This document shows, in pieces, positions 36,659 to 46,672 of a stretch of 64,000 nucleotides of DNA. A program made the position numbers and the translations under genes. The notes under the pieces are model-generated. The model was not told the origin of the DNA. It was given only the letters and a program-made list of their open reading frames with translations, and made no database searches. Origin of the DNA: Streptomyces sp. NBC_00464 (GTDB taxonomy: Bacteria > Actinomycetota > Actinomycetes > Streptomycetales > Streptomycetaceae); the NCBI RefSeq assembly GCF_036013915.1, contig NZ_CP107899.1:2790001-2854000 (forward strand), given 5' to 3'. Each line of letters opens with the position of its first letter. Positions within the stretch are counted from its first letter, which is position 1.

Positions 36659-36772
36659 TCAGCCCTGGCGCTGCTTGTGGCGCAGGTTGTCGCAGATGAC
36701 CATGACCCGACCGTGACGGCGGATCACCTTGCACTTGTCGCAGATCTTCTTGACGCTCGGCTTGACCTTCAT
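36659..36772 (-). CDS. rpmJ: 50S ribosomal protein L36 (bL36), zinc-binding form
   Basis: A 37-aa protein. The ligands Cys11, Cys14, Cys27 and His32 form the zinc-ribbon of the C+ type of L36; many streptomycetes also carry a second, zinc-free copy elsewhere. It sits 60 bp after infA, as is usual. It ends in HKQRQG. Confidence 0.97.
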   Translation of the reverse strand: MKVKPSVKKICDKCKVIRRHGRVMVICDNLRHKQRQG

Positions 36773-36832
36773 GGGATGTCAGGTTCTCCGGGTCAGTGCC
36801 GGCACCCCGCCGAAGCGAGATGTAGGCAAGAT

Positions 36833-37054
36833 CTACTTGTAGCGGTAGACGATCCGGCCACGCGTCAGGTCGTACGGGGAAAGCTCCACCACGACCCGGT
36901 CGTCCGGGAGGATTCGGATGTAGTGCATCCGCATCTTGCCGGAGATGTGCGCGAGGACCTTGTGACCGTTCTGGAGCTCCACCCTGAACATGGCGTTCGG
37001 GAGAGACTCGATCACGGTGCCCTCAATTTCGATGGCACCTTGCTTCTTGGCCAC
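36833..37054 (-). CDS. infA: translation initiation factor IF-1
   Basis: An S1/OB-fold protein that binds the 30S A site during initiation, 73 aa. It begins [20 protein letters not shown] and ends [13 protein letters not shown], as in nearly all bacteria. The start is the GTG at 37054, after GAAAGGCG; a longer frame from 37120 would add an N-terminal extension foreign to the family. It lies downstream of map after 289 bp, which include a duplicated map end. Confidence 0.98.
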   Translation of the reverse strand: MAKKQGAIEIEGTVIESLPNAMFRVELQNGHKVLAHISGKMRMHYIRILPDDRVVVELSPYDLTRGRIVYRYK

Positions 37055-37218
37055 GCTTCGCCTTTCGAATCGGCTACCTTGATCGACTTCCGTCACTCGT
37101 ATGCGGACACACGGATGCACGAGAGCCGACGAGTCAGTCTACGTCAGCGGACTCCAAAAGACGAATCCGTCAAGTTTGCCCACCGCGGCTGATCCTTAGA
37201 CCTCCGGGTGGCCGTCAA

Positions 37219-37376
37219 TCACCCCAGCGGGTCGGGTGCCGCCTCCACGCCGCCCCCTCCCCCACGCAGACCTCGCGAGCTCGGCGCCGGGGCGCCTCGC
37301 AGGCTTCGGCCCGCTGCGCCGGGCTCCGCCCGTCGGACGGAACTCATCCCAGCGGGTCGGGTGCCGCCTCCACGCC
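37219..37376. repeat. 33-bp direct repeat of the map gene's 3' end
   Basis: The last 33 bases of map (37344-37376) recur at 37219-37251 with a single change just before the stop codon. The 92 bp between them include a GGCGCC-GGGGCGCC inverted repeat (near 37281-37294). This looks like a short duplication or an insertion that copied the gene's end, so that a second GVEAAPDPLG-stop is present downstream. Confidence 0.8.
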
Positions 37377-38180
37377 ATACTGCGCCAGCTTCTCGCGGCC
37401 GCAGTCCGGAGCGGTCAGGACCAGCGGGCCCTGCTCCGTGAGGGCGATGCTGTGCTCCCAGTGGGAGGACCAGGTGCCGTCGGTGGTGATGACGGTCCAC
37501 TCGTCCTCCAGCACCTCGGTGCGGGCCGTACCGAGGGACACCATCGGCTCGATGGCCAGGCAGAGGCCCGGGACGAGCTTGATGCCCTTGCCGCGCTTGC
37601 GGGCGACATAGTTCAGCACGTGCGGGTCCATGTGCATCTCGGTGCCGATGCCGTGCCCGCCGTAGTCCTCGATGATCCCGTACTTGCCCGTCGCGGGACG
37701 GGGCTGGCGGCGGATGTAGGTCTCGATCGCCTTCGAGATGTCGACCAGGCGGTTGTTCACCTTCATCGCGGCGATGCCGGCCCACATCGACTCCTCGGTC
37801 ACCCGCGAGAGCTCGATGAGCTCCGGAGCGTGACCGGTGCCGACGAAGGCCGTGTAGGCGGCGTCGCCGTGCCAGCCGTCGATGATCGCGCCGCAGTCGA
37901 TGGAGATGATGTCGCCGTCCTTGAGGACGGTCTTGTCGTCCGGGATGCCGTGGACGACGACCTGGTTCACCGAGGTGCAGATCGTCGCGGGGAATCCGCC
38001 GTACCCGAGGAAGTTCGACTTCGCGCCGTGGTCGGCGATCACCTTGCGGGCGACCTGGTCCAGGTCCAGCGTGGTGGCGCCGGGCACCGCCGCCTCGCGG
38101 GTGGCGGCGTGAATGGCAGCGACCACCAGCCCCGCCTCACGCATCTTCGCGATCTGCTCGGGGGTCTTGATCTGCACCAT
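37344..38180 (-). CDS. map: type I methionine aminopeptidase
   Basis: Removes the N-terminal methionine from new proteins. It is 278 aa. The five metal ligands are visible in IISIDCGAI (Asp), WHGDAAYT (Asp), GGHGIG (His), AIEPMV (Glu) and HWEHSIAL (Glu). The substrate histidine is in VVVHGIPDD. It begins MVQIKTPEQIAKMREAG. Upstream is the strong hairpin after adk, so map and infA probably have their own promoter. The C-terminal GVEAAPDPLG is duplicated downstream. Confidence 0.97.
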   Translation of the reverse strand: MVQIKTPEQIAKMREAGLVVAAIHAATREAAVPGATTLDLDQVARKVIADHGAKSNFLGYGGFPATICTSVNQVVVHGIPDDKTVLKDGDIISIDCGAIIDGWHGDAAYTAFVGTGHAPELIELSRVTEESMWAGIAAMKVNNRLVDISKAIETYIRRQPRPATGKYGIIEDYGGHGIGTEMHMDPHVLNYVARKRGKGIKLVPGLCLAIEPMVSLGTARTEVLEDEWTVITTDGTWSSHWEHSIALTEQGPLVLTAPDCGREKLAQYGVEAAPDPLG

Positions 38181-38232
38181 TGCGCGGCGCCTTTCTGGAT
38201 ACGGGGGGACGGGTCAACGATACGGCCGCAAA

Positions 38233-38270
38233 CAGTCGGCCGCGGCGCCCAAGGACGCCGCGGCCGACTG
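38233..38270. terminator. 15-bp perfect hairpin between adk and map
   Basis: Arms 38233-38247 and 38256-38270 (CAGTCGGCCGCGGCG and complement) surround CCCAAGGA. It lies 27 bp past the adk stop and so marks the end of the secY-adk transcript. Confidence 0.85.
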
Positions 38271-38296
38271 CACTGCATGTACTACGGGGTGCTCTC

Positions 38297-38953
38297 TCAG
38301 CCCTTGTCGGACTTCAGAGCCTCCATGGCCCGCTCGGTCACGTCGGTGACCTTGCCGAGCGCGGAGATGGTGACCACCAGGTTCTGCGCCCTGTAGTAGT
38401 CGATGATCGGCTCGGTCTGCGTGTGGTAGACCTCCAGCCGGGTGCGGACCGTCTCTTCGCTGTCGTCGTCGCGCTGGTACAGCTCGCCGCCGCAGGTGTC
38501 GCAGACACCCTCGGTCTTCGGCGGGTTGTACGTCACGTGGAACACGTGCGCGCTCTCGTTGCGGCAGACCCGGCGGCCCGCGATCCGCTTCACGACCTCG
38601 TCCTCGGGGACTTCCAGGTCGAGAACCGCGTCCAGCTTTACGCCCTCGTCCTTGAGCATCACATCGAGAGCCTCGGCCTGACCCACGTTGCGCGGGAAGC
38701 CGTCGAGCAGGAAGCCGTTGACCGCGTCCGGCTGGGACATGCGGTCCTTGGCCATCCCGATCGTGACCTCGTCCGGCACCAGCTGCCCCGCGTCCATGTA
38801 GGCGCGGGCCTGCTTGCCAAGGTCAGTGCCCTGGCTGATGTTGGCGCGGAAGAGGTCGCCCGTGGAGATGTGCGGAATCGACAGGTTGTTGGCAAGGTAC
38901 GCAGCCTGCGTTCCCTTGCCGGCACCCGGCGGGCCGACGAGGACGATTCGCAT
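38297..38953 (-). CDS. adk: adenylate kinase
   Basis: Converts AMP and ATP to two ADP. It is 218 aa. The P-loop GPPGAGKGT covers residues 7-15. [17 protein letters not shown] and the long-form LID domain follow ([16 protein letters not shown] then [14 protein letters not shown]). The LID carries three of the four positions of a zinc site, the first CxxC being reduced to CRNE. The ATG overlaps the secY stop by one base (TGATG), so it is translationally coupled to secY. Confidence 0.97.
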   Translation of the reverse strand: MRIVLVGPPGAGKGTQAAYLANNLSIPHISTGDLFRANISQGTDLGKQARAYMDAGQLVPDEVTIGMAKDRMSQPDAVNGFLLDGFPRNVGQAEALDVMLKDEGVKLDAVLDLEVPEDEVVKRIAGRRVCRNESAHVFHVTYNPPKTEGVCDTCGGELYQRDDDSEETVRTRLEVYHTQTEPIIDYYRAQNLVVTISALGKVTDVTERAMEALKSDKG

Positions 38954-40272
38954 CAGCGGAGGAACCCTTCGTAATTACGCTGCTGGAGCTGACTCTCGAT
39001 CTGCTTCACGGTCTCCAGACCCACACCCACGATGATCAGGATGCTTGTCCCGCCGAACGGGAAGTTCTGGTTCGCGCCACCGAAGCCTGCCAACGCCATC
39101 GTCGGCACAAGAGCGATCAGACCCAGGTACAGCGAGCCCGGCCAAGTGATCCTGTTGAGCACGTAGCTCAGGTACTCGGCAGTAGGTCGACCTGCCCGGA
39201 TACCCGGGACGAAGCCACCATACTTCTTCATGTTGTCGGCGACTTCCTCGGGGTTGAACGAAATCGCCACGTAGAAGAAGGCGAAGAAGACGATCAACAG
39301 GAAGTACGTCGCCATGTAGTACGGGTGGTCGCCCTTGACGAAGTGGTCCTGGATCCAGGTCGCCCAGCCCGCGGTGGAGTTGGAGAACTGGACGATCAGG
39401 GCCGGGATGTAGAGCAGCGAAGAAGCGAAGATGACGGGGATCACACCCGCCTGGTTCACCTTCAGCGGGATGTAGGTGGACGTACCACCGTACGACCGGC
39501 GTCCGATCATGCGCTTCGCGTACTGCACCGGGATGCGGCGCTGGGCCTGCTCGACGAAGACGACGAGGGCCACCATCACGAAGCCGATCAGGATGACGGT
39601 GCCGAACTCGATCCAGCCGTCCGCGAGCTTGCCGCTCGTCTTGATGGCCCACAGGGCGCCGGGGAAGCTGGCGGCGATCGAGATGAACATCAGGATCGAC
39701 ATGCCGTTGCCGATGCCGCGGTCGGTGATGAGCTCACCGAGCCACATGACGGCGGCGGTGCCGGCGGTCATCGTGATGACCATGACGACCGTCGTGAACA
39801 TCGACTGGTTCGGGACGATCTGGTCGGCGACCGGGCAACCGCTGAAGAGCGCACCGCTGCGTGCGGTGGCCACCAGGCCGGTGCCCTGCAGGATGGCGAG
39901 TGCGACCGTCAGATAACGCGTGTACTGCGTGATCTTGGCCTGGCCGGACTGCCCCTCCTTCTTGAGCGCCTCGAGTCGGGGAATCACCACGGTCAGCAGC
40001 TGAAGAATGATGCTGGCCGTGATGTACGGCATGATGCCGAGCGCGAAGATCGTGATCTGCAGCAGTGCACCACCGCTGAACATGTTCACCAGGCCGAAGA
40101 GGCTGTTGTTGCCCTTACTTGCCTGATCAACACAGGTCTGGACGTTCTCGTAGCTCACTCCCGGTACAGGGATGTGTGCCCCGAGCCGGTAGAGCACGAT
40201 GATGCCGAGCGTGAAGAACAGCTTCTTGCGCAGGTCGGGCGTCTTGAACGCCCGGGCGAACGCGGTGAGCAC
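38953..40272 (-). CDS. secY: protein translocase subunit SecY
   Basis: The channel subunit of the Sec translocon in the cytoplasmic membrane, 439 aa with ten predicted helices. [20 protein letters not shown] leads into helix 1. The signature [20 protein letters not shown] and the conserved cytoplasmic loop [19 protein letters not shown] with [16 protein letters not shown] are present. Helix 10 is followed by the tail [17 protein letters not shown]. It is separated from rplO by 224 bp holding a strong hairpin, which suggests its own promoter. Confidence 0.98.
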   Translation of the reverse strand: MLTAFARAFKTPDLRKKLFFTLGIIVLYRLGAHIPVPGVSYENVQTCVDQASKGNNSLFGLVNMFSGGALLQITIFALGIMPYITASIILQLLTVVIPRLEALKKEGQSGQAKITQYTRYLTVALAILQGTGLVATARSGALFSGCPVADQIVPNQSMFTTVVMVITMTAGTAAVMWLGELITDRGIGNGMSILMFISIAASFPGALWAIKTSGKLADGWIEFGTVILIGFVMVALVVFVEQAQRRIPVQYAKRMIGRRSYGGTSTYIPLKVNQAGVIPVIFASSLLYIPALIVQFSNSTAGWATWIQDHFVKGDHPYYMATYFLLIVFFAFFYVAISFNPEEVADNMKKYGGFVPGIRAGRPTAEYLSYVLNRITWPGSLYLGLIALVPTMALAGFGGANQNFPFGGTSILIIVGVGLETVKQIESQLQQRNYEGFLR

Positions 40273-40425
40273 GGTGCCTCCTGCGACCCCCGCGCAATGC
40301 GTAGAGGTGACGGTCTTGAGGATCGATGAATACGTAAATAGCCAAAGGGCCCAAGGCGCTTGCGCCCAGGGCTTACCACAGCAACGGAGGCCACCTTACC
40401 GGCGTACATGCCCCCCTAGGAACGA

Positions 40426-40465
40426 CCAACCGGGGATGCCCCATATGAGAGGCATCCCCGGTTGG
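40426..40465. terminator. 15-bp perfect hairpin between rplO and secY
   Basis: CCAACCGGGGATGCC (40426-40440) pairs with 40451-40465 around a 10-nt loop. It lies 31 bp past the rplO stop, in the middle of what is a continuous operon in many bacteria, so it probably ends or reduces transcription before secY. Confidence 0.8.
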
Positions 40466-40496
40466 ATGTTCAGGCCACCGAATGGTCCGAGTTGTC

Positions 40497-40952
40497 TCAG
40501 ACGAGCTCGGTGACGGTGCCGCCGGCAGCGGCAATCTTCTCCTTGGCGGAGCCGGAAACGGCGTCAACCGAAACCTGCAGCGCCACGGAGATCTCGCCCT
40601 GTCCGAGGACCTTGACGAGGTGGTTGTTGCGCACAGCGCCCTTGGCGACCAGATCGGCCACCGTGACCTCTCCACCCTCGGGGTAGAGCGTCGCGAGCTT
40701 GTCCAGGTTCACGACCTGGTACTCGGTGCGGAACGGGTTCTTGAAGCCCTTGAGCTTCGGGAGACGCATGTGGAGGGGCATCTGGCCACCCTCGAAGCGC
40801 TCCGGAACCTGGTAACGGGCCTTGGTGCCCTTGGTACCACGACCAGCGGTCTTACCCTTGGATGCCTCACCACGACCCACACGGGTCTTGGCGGTCTTGG
40901 CACCCGGGGCAGGCCGGAGGTCATGCGCCTTCAGCGGCTTGTTCTCCGCCAT
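40497..40952 (-). CDS. rplO: 50S ribosomal protein L15 (uL15)
   Basis: A 50S late-assembly protein, 151 aa. It starts [20 protein letters not shown] with GGAGG upstream. The conserved [19 protein letters not shown] and [18 protein letters not shown] are visible. Its ATG is 1 nt after the rpmD stop, consistent with coupling. A terminator-like hairpin follows. Confidence 0.97.
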   Translation of the reverse strand: MAENKPLKAHDLRPAPGAKTAKTRVGRGEASKGKTAGRGTKGTKARYQVPERFEGGQMPLHMRLPKLKGFKNPFRTEYQVVNLDKLATLYPEGGEVTVADLVAKGAVRNNHLVKVLGQGEISVALQVSVDAVSGSAKEKIAAAGGTVTELV

Positions 40953-40953
40953 G

Positions 40954-41136
40954 TCAGTCGACCTCCTCAACCGTCACGAGGTGGCGGACGGTGTGAACCA
41001 TTCCGCGGAACTCGGGGCGGTCCTCCTTGACAACCACGTCGTGCAGGCGCTTGAGCCCGAGCGAACGCAGGGTGTCGCGGTGGTTCTGCTTGCTGCCGAT
41101 GTACGACTTCGTCTGCGTGATCTTGAGGCGAGCCAT
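40954..41136 (-). CDS. rpmD: 50S ribosomal protein L30 (uL30)
   Basis: A 60-aa protein with the full L30 signature ([20 protein letters not shown], then [20 protein letters not shown]). The ATG overlaps the rpsE stop by one base. Longer in-frame extensions overlap rpsE and are not used. Confidence 0.97.
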   Translation of the reverse strand: MARLKITQTKSYIGSKQNHRDTLRSLGLKRLHDVVVKEDRPEFRGMVHTVRHLVTVEEVD

Positions 41137-41738
41137 TACACACCCGCCGCACGAGCACGAAGGAGAGCCGCGGGGGCGACGTCCTCGAGGGGCAGACCAC
41201 GGCGAGCCGCGATCTCCTCGGGACGCTGCAGGCCCTGGAGGGCCGCCACGGTCGCGTGCACGATGTTGATCGGGTTGGAAGACCCGAGCGACTTCGACAG
41301 GATGTCGTGAACGCCGGCGCACTCCAGAACGGCGCGCACCGGGCCACCGGCGATCACACCGGTACCGGGGGAAGCAGGCTTGAGCAGAACGACGCCCGCA
41401 GCCTTCTCGCCCTGGATCGGGTGAGGGATGGTGCCCTGGATACGCGGAACCTTGAAGAAGCTCTTCTTGGCCTCTTCAACGCCCTTCGCAATGGCCGCGG
41501 GAACTTCCTTGGCCTTGCCGTATCCGACACCGACGGTGCCGTCACCATCGCCCACCACGACCAGCGCGGTGAAGCTGAAGCGACGACCACCCTTCACAAC
41601 CTTGGCGACACGGTTGATCGCGACGACGCGCTCGACGTACGCGGTCTTCTCGGCGGCAGCTGCGCCGCCGTCACGGCCCTTCCGGTCCCGCCGCTCGCCG
41701 CCACCGGCACCGCTTCCGCGGCGCTGGGGTCCAGCCAT
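41136..41738 (-). CDS. rpsE: 30S ribosomal protein S5 (uS5)
   Basis: A 30S protein that shapes decoding fidelity, 200 aa. A Gly/Arg-rich N-terminal extension of about 30 residues ([16 protein letters not shown]) precedes the S5 core ([35 protein letters not shown]). The [16 protein letters not shown] region is where spectinomycin-resistance changes occur in other species; it looks normal here. The tail [12 protein letters not shown] is conserved. Confidence 0.98.
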   Translation of the reverse strand: MAGPQRRGSGAGGGERRDRKGRDGGAAAAEKTAYVERVVAINRVAKVVKGGRRFSFTALVVVGDGDGTVGVGYGKAKEVPAAIAKGVEEAKKSFFKVPRIQGTIPHPIQGEKAAGVVLLKPASPGTGVIAGGPVRAVLECAGVHDILSKSLGSSNPINIVHATVAALQGLQRPEEIAARRGLPLEDVAPAALLRARAAGV

Positions 41739-41785
41739 TGGATTTACCTCTCTCTGTTACGTCCGCTGTACGTAGGAACCGGGGC

Positions 41786-42169
41786 TTAGAACTTCAGCCC
41801 GGCTTCACGGGCGGCGTCAGCCAGAGCGGCAATCCGCCCGGCGTACTGGTTACCACCGCGGTCAAACACGACGGCCTCGACGCCTGCGGCCTTGGCACGC
41901 TCAGCGACCAGGGCGCCGACCTGCTTGGCCTGGCTGCTCTTGTCGCCCTCGCCACCACGGATGGAGACGTCCAGGGTCGACGCCGACGCGAGCGTGTGGC
42001 CCGCGATGTCGTCGATGACCTGAGCCACCATGTGGCGGTTGGAACGCGTCACAACCAAGCGCGGACGCTCCGGCGAACCGGAGATGTGCTTGCGGACGCG
42101 GATGTGGCGACGCTTGAGGGCTGCACGCTTGTACGCGTCGCCCTTGGCGATCTTTACGCCGTATGCCAT
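41786..42169 (-). CDS. rplR: 50S ribosomal protein L18 (uL18)
   Basis: A 5S-rRNA-binding protein of the central protuberance, 127 aa. It has [32 protein letters not shown] and the C-terminal [20 protein letters not shown]. It follows rplF with a 2-nt gap and precedes rpsE by 47 bp. Confidence 0.98.
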   Translation of the reverse strand: MAYGVKIAKGDAYKRAALKRRHIRVRKHISGSPERPRLVVTRSNRHMVAQVIDDIAGHTLASASTLDVSIRGGEGDKSSQAKQVGALVAERAKAAGVEAVVFDRGGNQYAGRIAALADAAREAGLKF

Positions 42170-42171
42170 CG

Positions 42172-42711
42172 CTACTTACCAGCCTTTCCGACCTTGCGGC
42201 GGATGACCTCGCCGGCGTACTTGACGCCCTTGGCCTTGTACGGGTCAGGCTTCCGCAGCTTGCGGATCTTGGCCGCGGTCTCGCCGACCTTCTGCTTGTC
42301 GATGCCCTCGACGGTGAACTTCGTGGGGGACTCCACCTTGAAGGTGATGCCCTCCGGGGCCTCGATCAGGATCGGGTGGCTGTAGCCCAGGGCGAACTCC
42401 AGATTGGAGCCCTTCGCCTGGACGCGGTAACCGACACCACTGATCTCGAGCGCCTTGATGTATCCCTGGGTCACACCGGTGATCATGTTCGCCACCAGCG
42501 TGCGGGACAGGCCGTGAAGGGCCTTGTTCTGACGCTCGTCGTTCGGGCGGGCGACGTTCAGGACGCCGTCCTCACCCTTGGTGACCTCGATCGGCGACGC
42601 AACGGTGTGCGAGAGGGTGCCCTTGGGGCCCTTCACTGCGACCGTACGGCCATCGATGGTGACGTCCACACCGGCGGGAACCTGGATGGGGAGCTTGCCG
42701 ATTCGCGACAT
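42172..42711 (-). CDS. rplF: 50S ribosomal protein L6 (uL6)
   Basis: A 50S stalk-base protein of 179 aa with two related alpha/beta domains. It begins [20 protein letters not shown] and ends with the conserved [20 protein letters not shown] and KVGKAGK. It is 21 bp after rpsH. Confidence 0.98.
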   Translation of the reverse strand: MSRIGKLPIQVPAGVDVTIDGRTVAVKGPKGTLSHTVASPIEVTKGEDGVLNVARPNDERQNKALHGLSRTLVANMITGVTQGYIKALEISGVGYRVQAKGSNLEFALGYSHPILIEAPEGITFKVESPTKFTVEGIDKQKVGETAAKIRKLRKPDPYKAKGVKYAGEVIRRKVGKAGK

Positions 42712-42732
42712 GAGCTATTCCTCCGTTCCCGA

Positions 42733-43131
42733 CTACCAGACGTAGGCGAGGACTTCCCCACCTACGCCCTTCTTGCTGGCCTGCTGGCCGGTCAGGAGAC
42801 CGTGGGACGTGGAGATGATCGCCACGCCCAGGCCGCCGAGAACCTTCGGCAGATTGGTGGACTTTGCGTATACACGCAGACCCGGCTTCGAGATTCGCTT
42901 GATGCCGGCGATCGAGCGCTCGCGGTTCGGGCCGAACTTCAGCTCGAGGACGAGGCTCTTGCCAACCTCGGCGTCCTCGACCTTCCAGCCCGTGATGAAG
43001 CCCTCCTGCTGGAGGATCTCCGCGATGTGCGACTTGATCTTGCTGTGCGGCATCGTGACGTCGTCGTGATACGCCGAGTTCGCGTTACGCAGACGCGTGA
43101 GCATGTCTGCGATGGGATCAGTCATGGTCAT
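42733..43131 (-). CDS. rpsH: 30S ribosomal protein S8 (uS8)
   Basis: A central-domain 16S rRNA-binding protein, 132 aa. [20 protein letters not shown] is at the start and the conserved [20 protein letters not shown] at the end. In E. coli S8 is the autogenous repressor of the spc operon; I did not see a clear copy of that target at rplE here. A 224-bp gap separates it from rpsN upstream, longer than neighbouring gaps; I see no gene in it. Confidence 0.98.
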   Translation of the reverse strand: MTMTDPIADMLTRLRNANSAYHDDVTMPHSKIKSHIAEILQQEGFITGWKVEDAEVGKSLVLELKFGPNRERSIAGIKRISKPGLRVYAKSTNLPKVLGGLGVAIISTSHGLLTGQQASKKGVGGEVLAYVW

Positions 43132-43355
43132 GAGTTGGCCTTCGGCCTCTCTCGCCGGGGTTTCCTGTATGCGCCATCCCTCTCCCTACTCAGAGGCAGG
43201 ACGGGTGCGGTGCGGGGACCTACGGCGTAGTAAGTCGGTCTTGGGCGGCAGGCGCCCAACCCCACAAGCCTACGGCATGTGAGGCCGGGCTCCTGCCGAC
43301 CAGATGCTTACCGAGAGTCTCCGGGTATTCCCAACGCCCAAGGGGCGAAGGAGAA

Positions 43356-43541
43356 TTACCAGGAGCTCTTGGTCACGCCCGGCAGCTCGCCACGGTGAGC
43401 CATCTCACGAAGGCACACGCGGCACAGGCCGAACTTGCGGTAGACGGAGTGGGGCCGGCCGCAGCGCTGGCAGCGGGTGTACCCGCGGACGCCGAACTTC
43501 GGCTTGCGGGCGGCCTTAGCGATCAGGGACTTCTTCGCCAC
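43356..43541 (-). CDS. rpsN: 30S ribosomal protein S14 type Z (uS14), zinc-binding
   Basis: A 61-aa S14 of the short zinc form, with Cys24, Cys27, Cys40 and Cys43 (RCQRCGRP and GLCRVC). Streptomycetes often carry a second, zinc-independent S14 elsewhere for zinc starvation. It is 2 nt after rplE. Confidence 0.97.
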   Translation of the reverse strand: MAKKSLIAKAARKPKFGVRGYTRCQRCGRPHSVYRKFGLCRVCLREMAHRGELPGVTKSSW

Positions 43542-43543
43542 GG

Positions 43544-44101
43544 TCAGTTCTCCTTGAACGGGAAGCCGAGGTGACGAAGGAGGGCACGACCCTCGTCGTC
43601 ATTGGTCGCCGTGGTGACCACGGTGATGTCCATGCCCCGGACCCGGTCGATCTTGTCCTGGTCGATCTCGTGGAACATGACCTGCTCCGTGAGACCGAAG
43701 GTGTAGTTGCCACGGCCGTCGAACTGCTTCGGCGACAGGCCACGGAAGTCACGGATACGCGGAAGCGCGAGCGACAGCGTACGGTCCAGGAACTCCCACA
43801 TGCGGTCACCACGGAGGGTGACGTGGCAGCCGATCGGCTGCCCCTCGCGCAGCTTGAACTGCGCGATCGACTTGCGGGCCTTGGTGACGGCCGGCTTCTG
43901 GCCGGTGATCGTGGTGAGGTCGCGCACGGCGCCATCGATCAGCTTGGAGTCGCGGGCGGCGTCGCCCACACCCATGTTGACCACGATCTTGACCAGACCG
44001 GGGATCTGCATGACGTTCTCGTAGGAGAACTCCTCACGCAGCTTGCCGGCGATTTCCTCGCGGTAGCGCGTCTTGAGACGCGGCGCAGTGGTGGTAGTCA
44101 T
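43544..44101 (-). CDS. rplE: 50S ribosomal protein L5 (uL5)
   Basis: A 5S-rRNA-binding protein that contacts the P-site tRNA, 185 aa. Core motifs are [40 protein letters not shown] and [19 protein letters not shown]. Its ATG overlaps the rplX stop by one base (TGATG). Confidence 0.98.
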   Translation of the reverse strand: MTTTTAPRLKTRYREEIAGKLREEFSYENVMQIPGLVKIVVNMGVGDAARDSKLIDGAVRDLTTITGQKPAVTKARKSIAQFKLREGQPIGCHVTLRGDRMWEFLDRTLSLALPRIRDFRGLSPKQFDGRGNYTFGLTEQVMFHEIDQDKIDRVRGMDITVVTTATNDDEGRALLRHLGFPFKEN

Positions 44102-44424
44102 CAGATGTCCTCACCGGTGCGCTTGGCAACGCGGATCTTGTTGCCCTCGTCGTCAAAGCGGTAGCCGACGCGAGTAACGACCTTGTTGCCGTCCTTCTCA
44201 ACAACCAGCTGCACGTTGCTGACGTGGACGGGCGCCTCGGTCGTCACAATGCCACCGGTCTGCGAACCGCGAGCGGTCTGACCGGCCTTCGTGTGCTTCT
44301 TGACCCGGTTGACACCCTCGACGAGGACGCGGTCCTGAGCAGGGTAGGCAACGATGACCTTGCCCTGCTTGCCCTTGTCCTTACCGGTGATGACCTGAAC
44401 CAGGTCGCCCTTCTTGATCTTCAT
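44101..44424 (-). CDS. rplX: 50S ribosomal protein L24 (uL24)
   Basis: An assembly-initiator protein, 107 aa. The KOW motif is [20 protein letters not shown] near the N-terminus, followed by [11 protein letters not shown]. It lies 2 nt after rplN. Confidence 0.98.
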   Translation of the reverse strand: MKIKKGDLVQVITGKDKGKQGKVIVAYPAQDRVLVEGVNRVKKHTKAGQTARGSQTGGIVTTEAPVHVSNVQLVVEKDGNKVVTRVGYRFDDEGNKIRVAKRTGEDI

Positions 44425-44426
44425 GC

Positions 44427-44795
44427 TTACAGCACCTCCGGCGCGAGCGAGATGATCTTCATGAACTTCTTCTCGCGCAGCTCACGGCCCACCGGGCCGA
44501 AGATACGGGTGCCGCGGGGGTCGCCGTCGTTCTTCAGAATGACGGCGGCGTTCTCGTCGAAGCGGATGTACGAGCCATCCTGACGACGACGCTCCTTGAC
44601 GGTGCGAACGATGACGGCCTTGACGACGTCACCCTTCTTCACGTTGCCACCGGGGATCGCGTCCTTGACGGTGGCGACGATGACGTCACCGATGCCCGCG
44701 TAGCGGCGACCCGAGCCACCGAGAACACGGATGGTGAGAATTTCCTTCGCACCCGTGTTGTCGGCGACGCGCAGTCGCGACTCCTGCTGGATCAC
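44427..44795 (-). CDS. rplN: 50S ribosomal protein L14 (uL14)
   Basis: A 50S interface protein, 122 aa: [20 protein letters not shown] at the start and [20 protein letters not shown] near the end. It is the first gene of the spc operon. The 107-bp gap upstream with a strong hairpin separates it from the S10 operon. Confidence 0.98.
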   Translation of the reverse strand: MIQQESRLRVADNTGAKEILTIRVLGGSGRRYAGIGDVIVATVKDAIPGGNVKKGDVVKAVIVRTVKERRRQDGSYIRFDENAAVILKNDGDPRGTRIFGPVGRELREKKFMKIISLAPEVL

Positions 44796-44823
44796 GTCTA
44801 TCTCCTGATCGTCTGCCGGTTCC

Positions 44824-44862
44824 CGGCGGGGGCCGCTCCGTTACCGGAACGGACCCCCGCCG
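44824..44862. terminator. hairpin at the S10/spc operon boundary
   Basis: A 9-bp perfect outer stem (CGGCGGGGG, 44824-44832, with 44854-44862) encloses a second stem CCGTT/AACGG. It lies 40 bp past the rpsQ stop, so it can end S10 transcripts or act as a partial stop before rplN. Confidence 0.75.
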
Positions 44863-44902
44863 AGCCTGGCGGAACCTGCCTGAAGGGGAAGCCCCTCAGG
44901 AA

Positions 44903-45187
44903 TTACTTGGCCTTCTCGAGGATCTCGACGACGCGCCAACGCTTCGTGGCGGACAGCGGCCGGGTCTCCATGAGGATGACACGGTCGCCGACGCCGGCGG
45001 CGTTCTGCTCGTCGTGAGCCTTGAGCTTGTTCGTACGGCGGATGACCTTGCCGTACAGCGCGTGCTTGACGCGGTCCTCGACAGCGACGACGACGGTCTT
45101 GTCCATCTTGTCGCTGACGACCAGACCCTCACGGGTCTTACGGAAACCGCGGTCAGTGTTCGTCTCAGTCACAGTCTTCTCGCTCAT
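44903..45187 (-). CDS. rpsQ: 30S ribosomal protein S17 (uS17)
   Basis: A primary 16S rRNA-binding protein, 94 aa. The OB fold has [20 protein letters not shown], then [20 protein letters not shown] and [18 protein letters not shown]. Its ATG overlaps the rpmC stop by one base. It is the last gene of the S10 operon. Confidence 0.98.
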   Translation of the reverse strand: MSEKTVTETNTDRGFRKTREGLVVSDKMDKTVVVAVEDRVKHALYGKVIRRTNKLKAHDEQNAAGVGDRVILMETRPLSATKRWRVVEILEKAK

Positions 45188-45411
45188 CAGACGCTCTCCA
45201 CCGTCTCGATGCCGAGCTCGCGCTCACGCATCAGGGTGTAGATCCGGGCGATGTCCTTACGGACGGACTTGAGCCGGCCGTGGTTCTCGAGCTGTCCGGT
45301 CGCCGCCTGGAAGCGGAGGTTGAACAGCTCTTCCTTGGCCTCGCGGAGCTTGTTGAGGAGCTCCTCGTTGCCCAGCTCGCGCAGCTCGGACGTCTTGGTA
45401 CCGGCCGACAT
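45187..45411 (-). CDS. rpmC: 50S ribosomal protein L29 (uL29)
   Basis: A 74-aa, two-helix protein at the tunnel exit: [20 protein letters not shown], then [21 protein letters not shown] chose the ATG at 45411, which overlaps the rplP stop by one base (TGATG), rather than the adjacent upstream GTG. Confidence 0.97.
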   Translation of the reverse strand: MSAGTKTSELRELGNEELLNKLREAKEELFNLRFQAATGQLENHGRLKSVRKDIARIYTLMRERELGIETVESV

Positions 45412-45830
45412 CACGACTCACCTGCCTCGCGCCGAACAATCCGGCACTTCATCGGAAGCTTGTGAGCAGCGCGGGTGAGCGCCTCACGAGCAATCTTCTC
45501 GTTCGGGTAGGACAGCTCGAACATCACCCGACCCGGCTTGACGTTCGCGATCCACCACTCGGGAGAACCCTTACCGGAACCCATGCGGGTCTCGGCAGGC
45601 TTCTTCGTCAGGGGACGGTCCGGGTAGATGTTGATCCAGACCTTGCCGCCACGCTTGATGTGACGGGTCATCGCGATACGAGCGGACTCGATCTGACGGT
45701 TCGTCACGTACGCCGGGGTCAGCGCCTGGATGCCGTACTCGCCGAACGCAACCTGCGTGCCACCCTTGGACATACCGCTGCGCTTCGGGTGGTGCTGCTT
45801 GCGGTGCTTGACCCTACGGGGGATCAGCAT
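45411..45830 (-). CDS. rplP: 50S ribosomal protein L16 (uL16)
   Basis: A 50S protein by the A-site and 5S rRNA, 139 aa: [20 protein letters not shown], then [20 protein letters not shown], and [19 protein letters not shown]. It follows rpsC by 5 nt and overlaps rpmC. Confidence 0.98.
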   Translation of the reverse strand: MLIPRRVKHRKQHHPKRSGMSKGGTQVAFGEYGIQALTPAYVTNRQIESARIAMTRHIKRGGKVWINIYPDRPLTKKPAETRMGSGKGSPEWWIANVKPGRVMFELSYPNEKIAREALTRAAHKLPMKCRIVRREAGES

Positions 45831-45835
45831 TTCGG

Positions 45836-46672
45836 TCAGGCCTCCGTTCCGGTGCTCTCAGCCGCCGGAGCAGCGGCGGTCGCGTCGGCCTTGGGGGCCT
45901 CGGCGGCCGGAGCCGACTGCTGCGGCTTGCGGCCGCGACCGCCACGCTCGCCACCACGGCCACCGCGGCCGGCCGGACGGTCAGCGCCGCCACGGGCCGG
46001 GCGGTTGCCCGCACGGGCAGCAGCGTTCTCGGCGCGGACCTCGGCGATGTTCTTGACGTCGCCCTTGTAGATCCAGACCTTCACGCCGATACGGCCGAAG
46101 GTCGTCTTGGCCTCGAAGAAGCCGTAGTCGACGTTCGCACGGAGGGTGTGCAGGGGCACGCGGCCCTCGCGGTAGAACTCCGAGCGGGACATCTCGGCGC
46201 CGCCGAGGCGACCGCCGCACTGGATCTTGATGCCCTTGGCGCCGGCCTTCATCGTGCTCTGCATGCTCTTACGCATGGCACGACGGAAGGAGACGCGGGA
46301 GGAGAGCTGCTCGGCGACGGCCTGGGCCACCAGCTGAGCGTCCACCTCGGGGTTCTTGACCTCGAGGATGTTCAGCTGGACCTGCTTGCCGGTCAGCTTC
46401 TCCAGCTCGCCACGGATGCGATCGGCCTCGGCGCCGCGGCGGCCGATGACGATGCCCGGACGGGCGGTGTGGATGTCAACGCGGACGCGGTCGCGGGTGC
46501 GCTCGATCTCAACCTTCGAGATGCCGGCTCGCTCCATGCCCTTCGTCATCATGCGACGAATGGCAACGTCTTCCTTGACGTAGTCCTTGTACAGCTTGTC
46601 GGCGTACCAACGGGACTTGAAGTCCGTGGTAATGCCGAGCCGGAACCCGTGCGGGTTTACCTTCTGGCCCAT
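45836..46672 (-). CDS. rpsC: 30S ribosomal protein S3 (uS3)
   Basis: Forms part of the mRNA entry site. It is 278 aa, against 233 in E. coli. The KH domain (residues about 39-107) has the loop [14 protein letters not shown]. The S3 C-terminal domain follows ([28 protein letters not shown]). The extra 50 or so residues are a low-complexity Arg/Gly stretch ([19 protein letters not shown]) and then an Ala/Glu tail, an extension usual in actinobacteria. The ATG overlaps the rplV stop. Confidence 0.98.
   Translation of the reverse strand: MGQKVNPHGFRLGITTDFKSRWYADKLYKDYVKEDVAIRRMMTKGMERAGISKVEIERTRDRVRVDIHTARPGIVIGRRGAEADRIRGELEKLTGKQVQLNILEVKNPEVDAQLVAQAVAEQLSSRVSFRRAMRKSMQSTMKAGAKGIKIQCGGRLGGAEMSRSEFYREGRVPLHTLRANVDYGFFEAKTTFGRIGVKVWIYKGDVKNIAEVRAENAAARAGNRPARGGADRPAGRGGRGGERGGRGRKPQQSAPAAEAPKADATAAAPAAESTGTEA

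Noticed and set aside
37168..37173. TTGACG -35-like hexamer upstream of infA
   Set aside because: No -10-like hexamer lies 16-19 bases downstream on the minus strand; the nearest TAGACT is 26 bases away.
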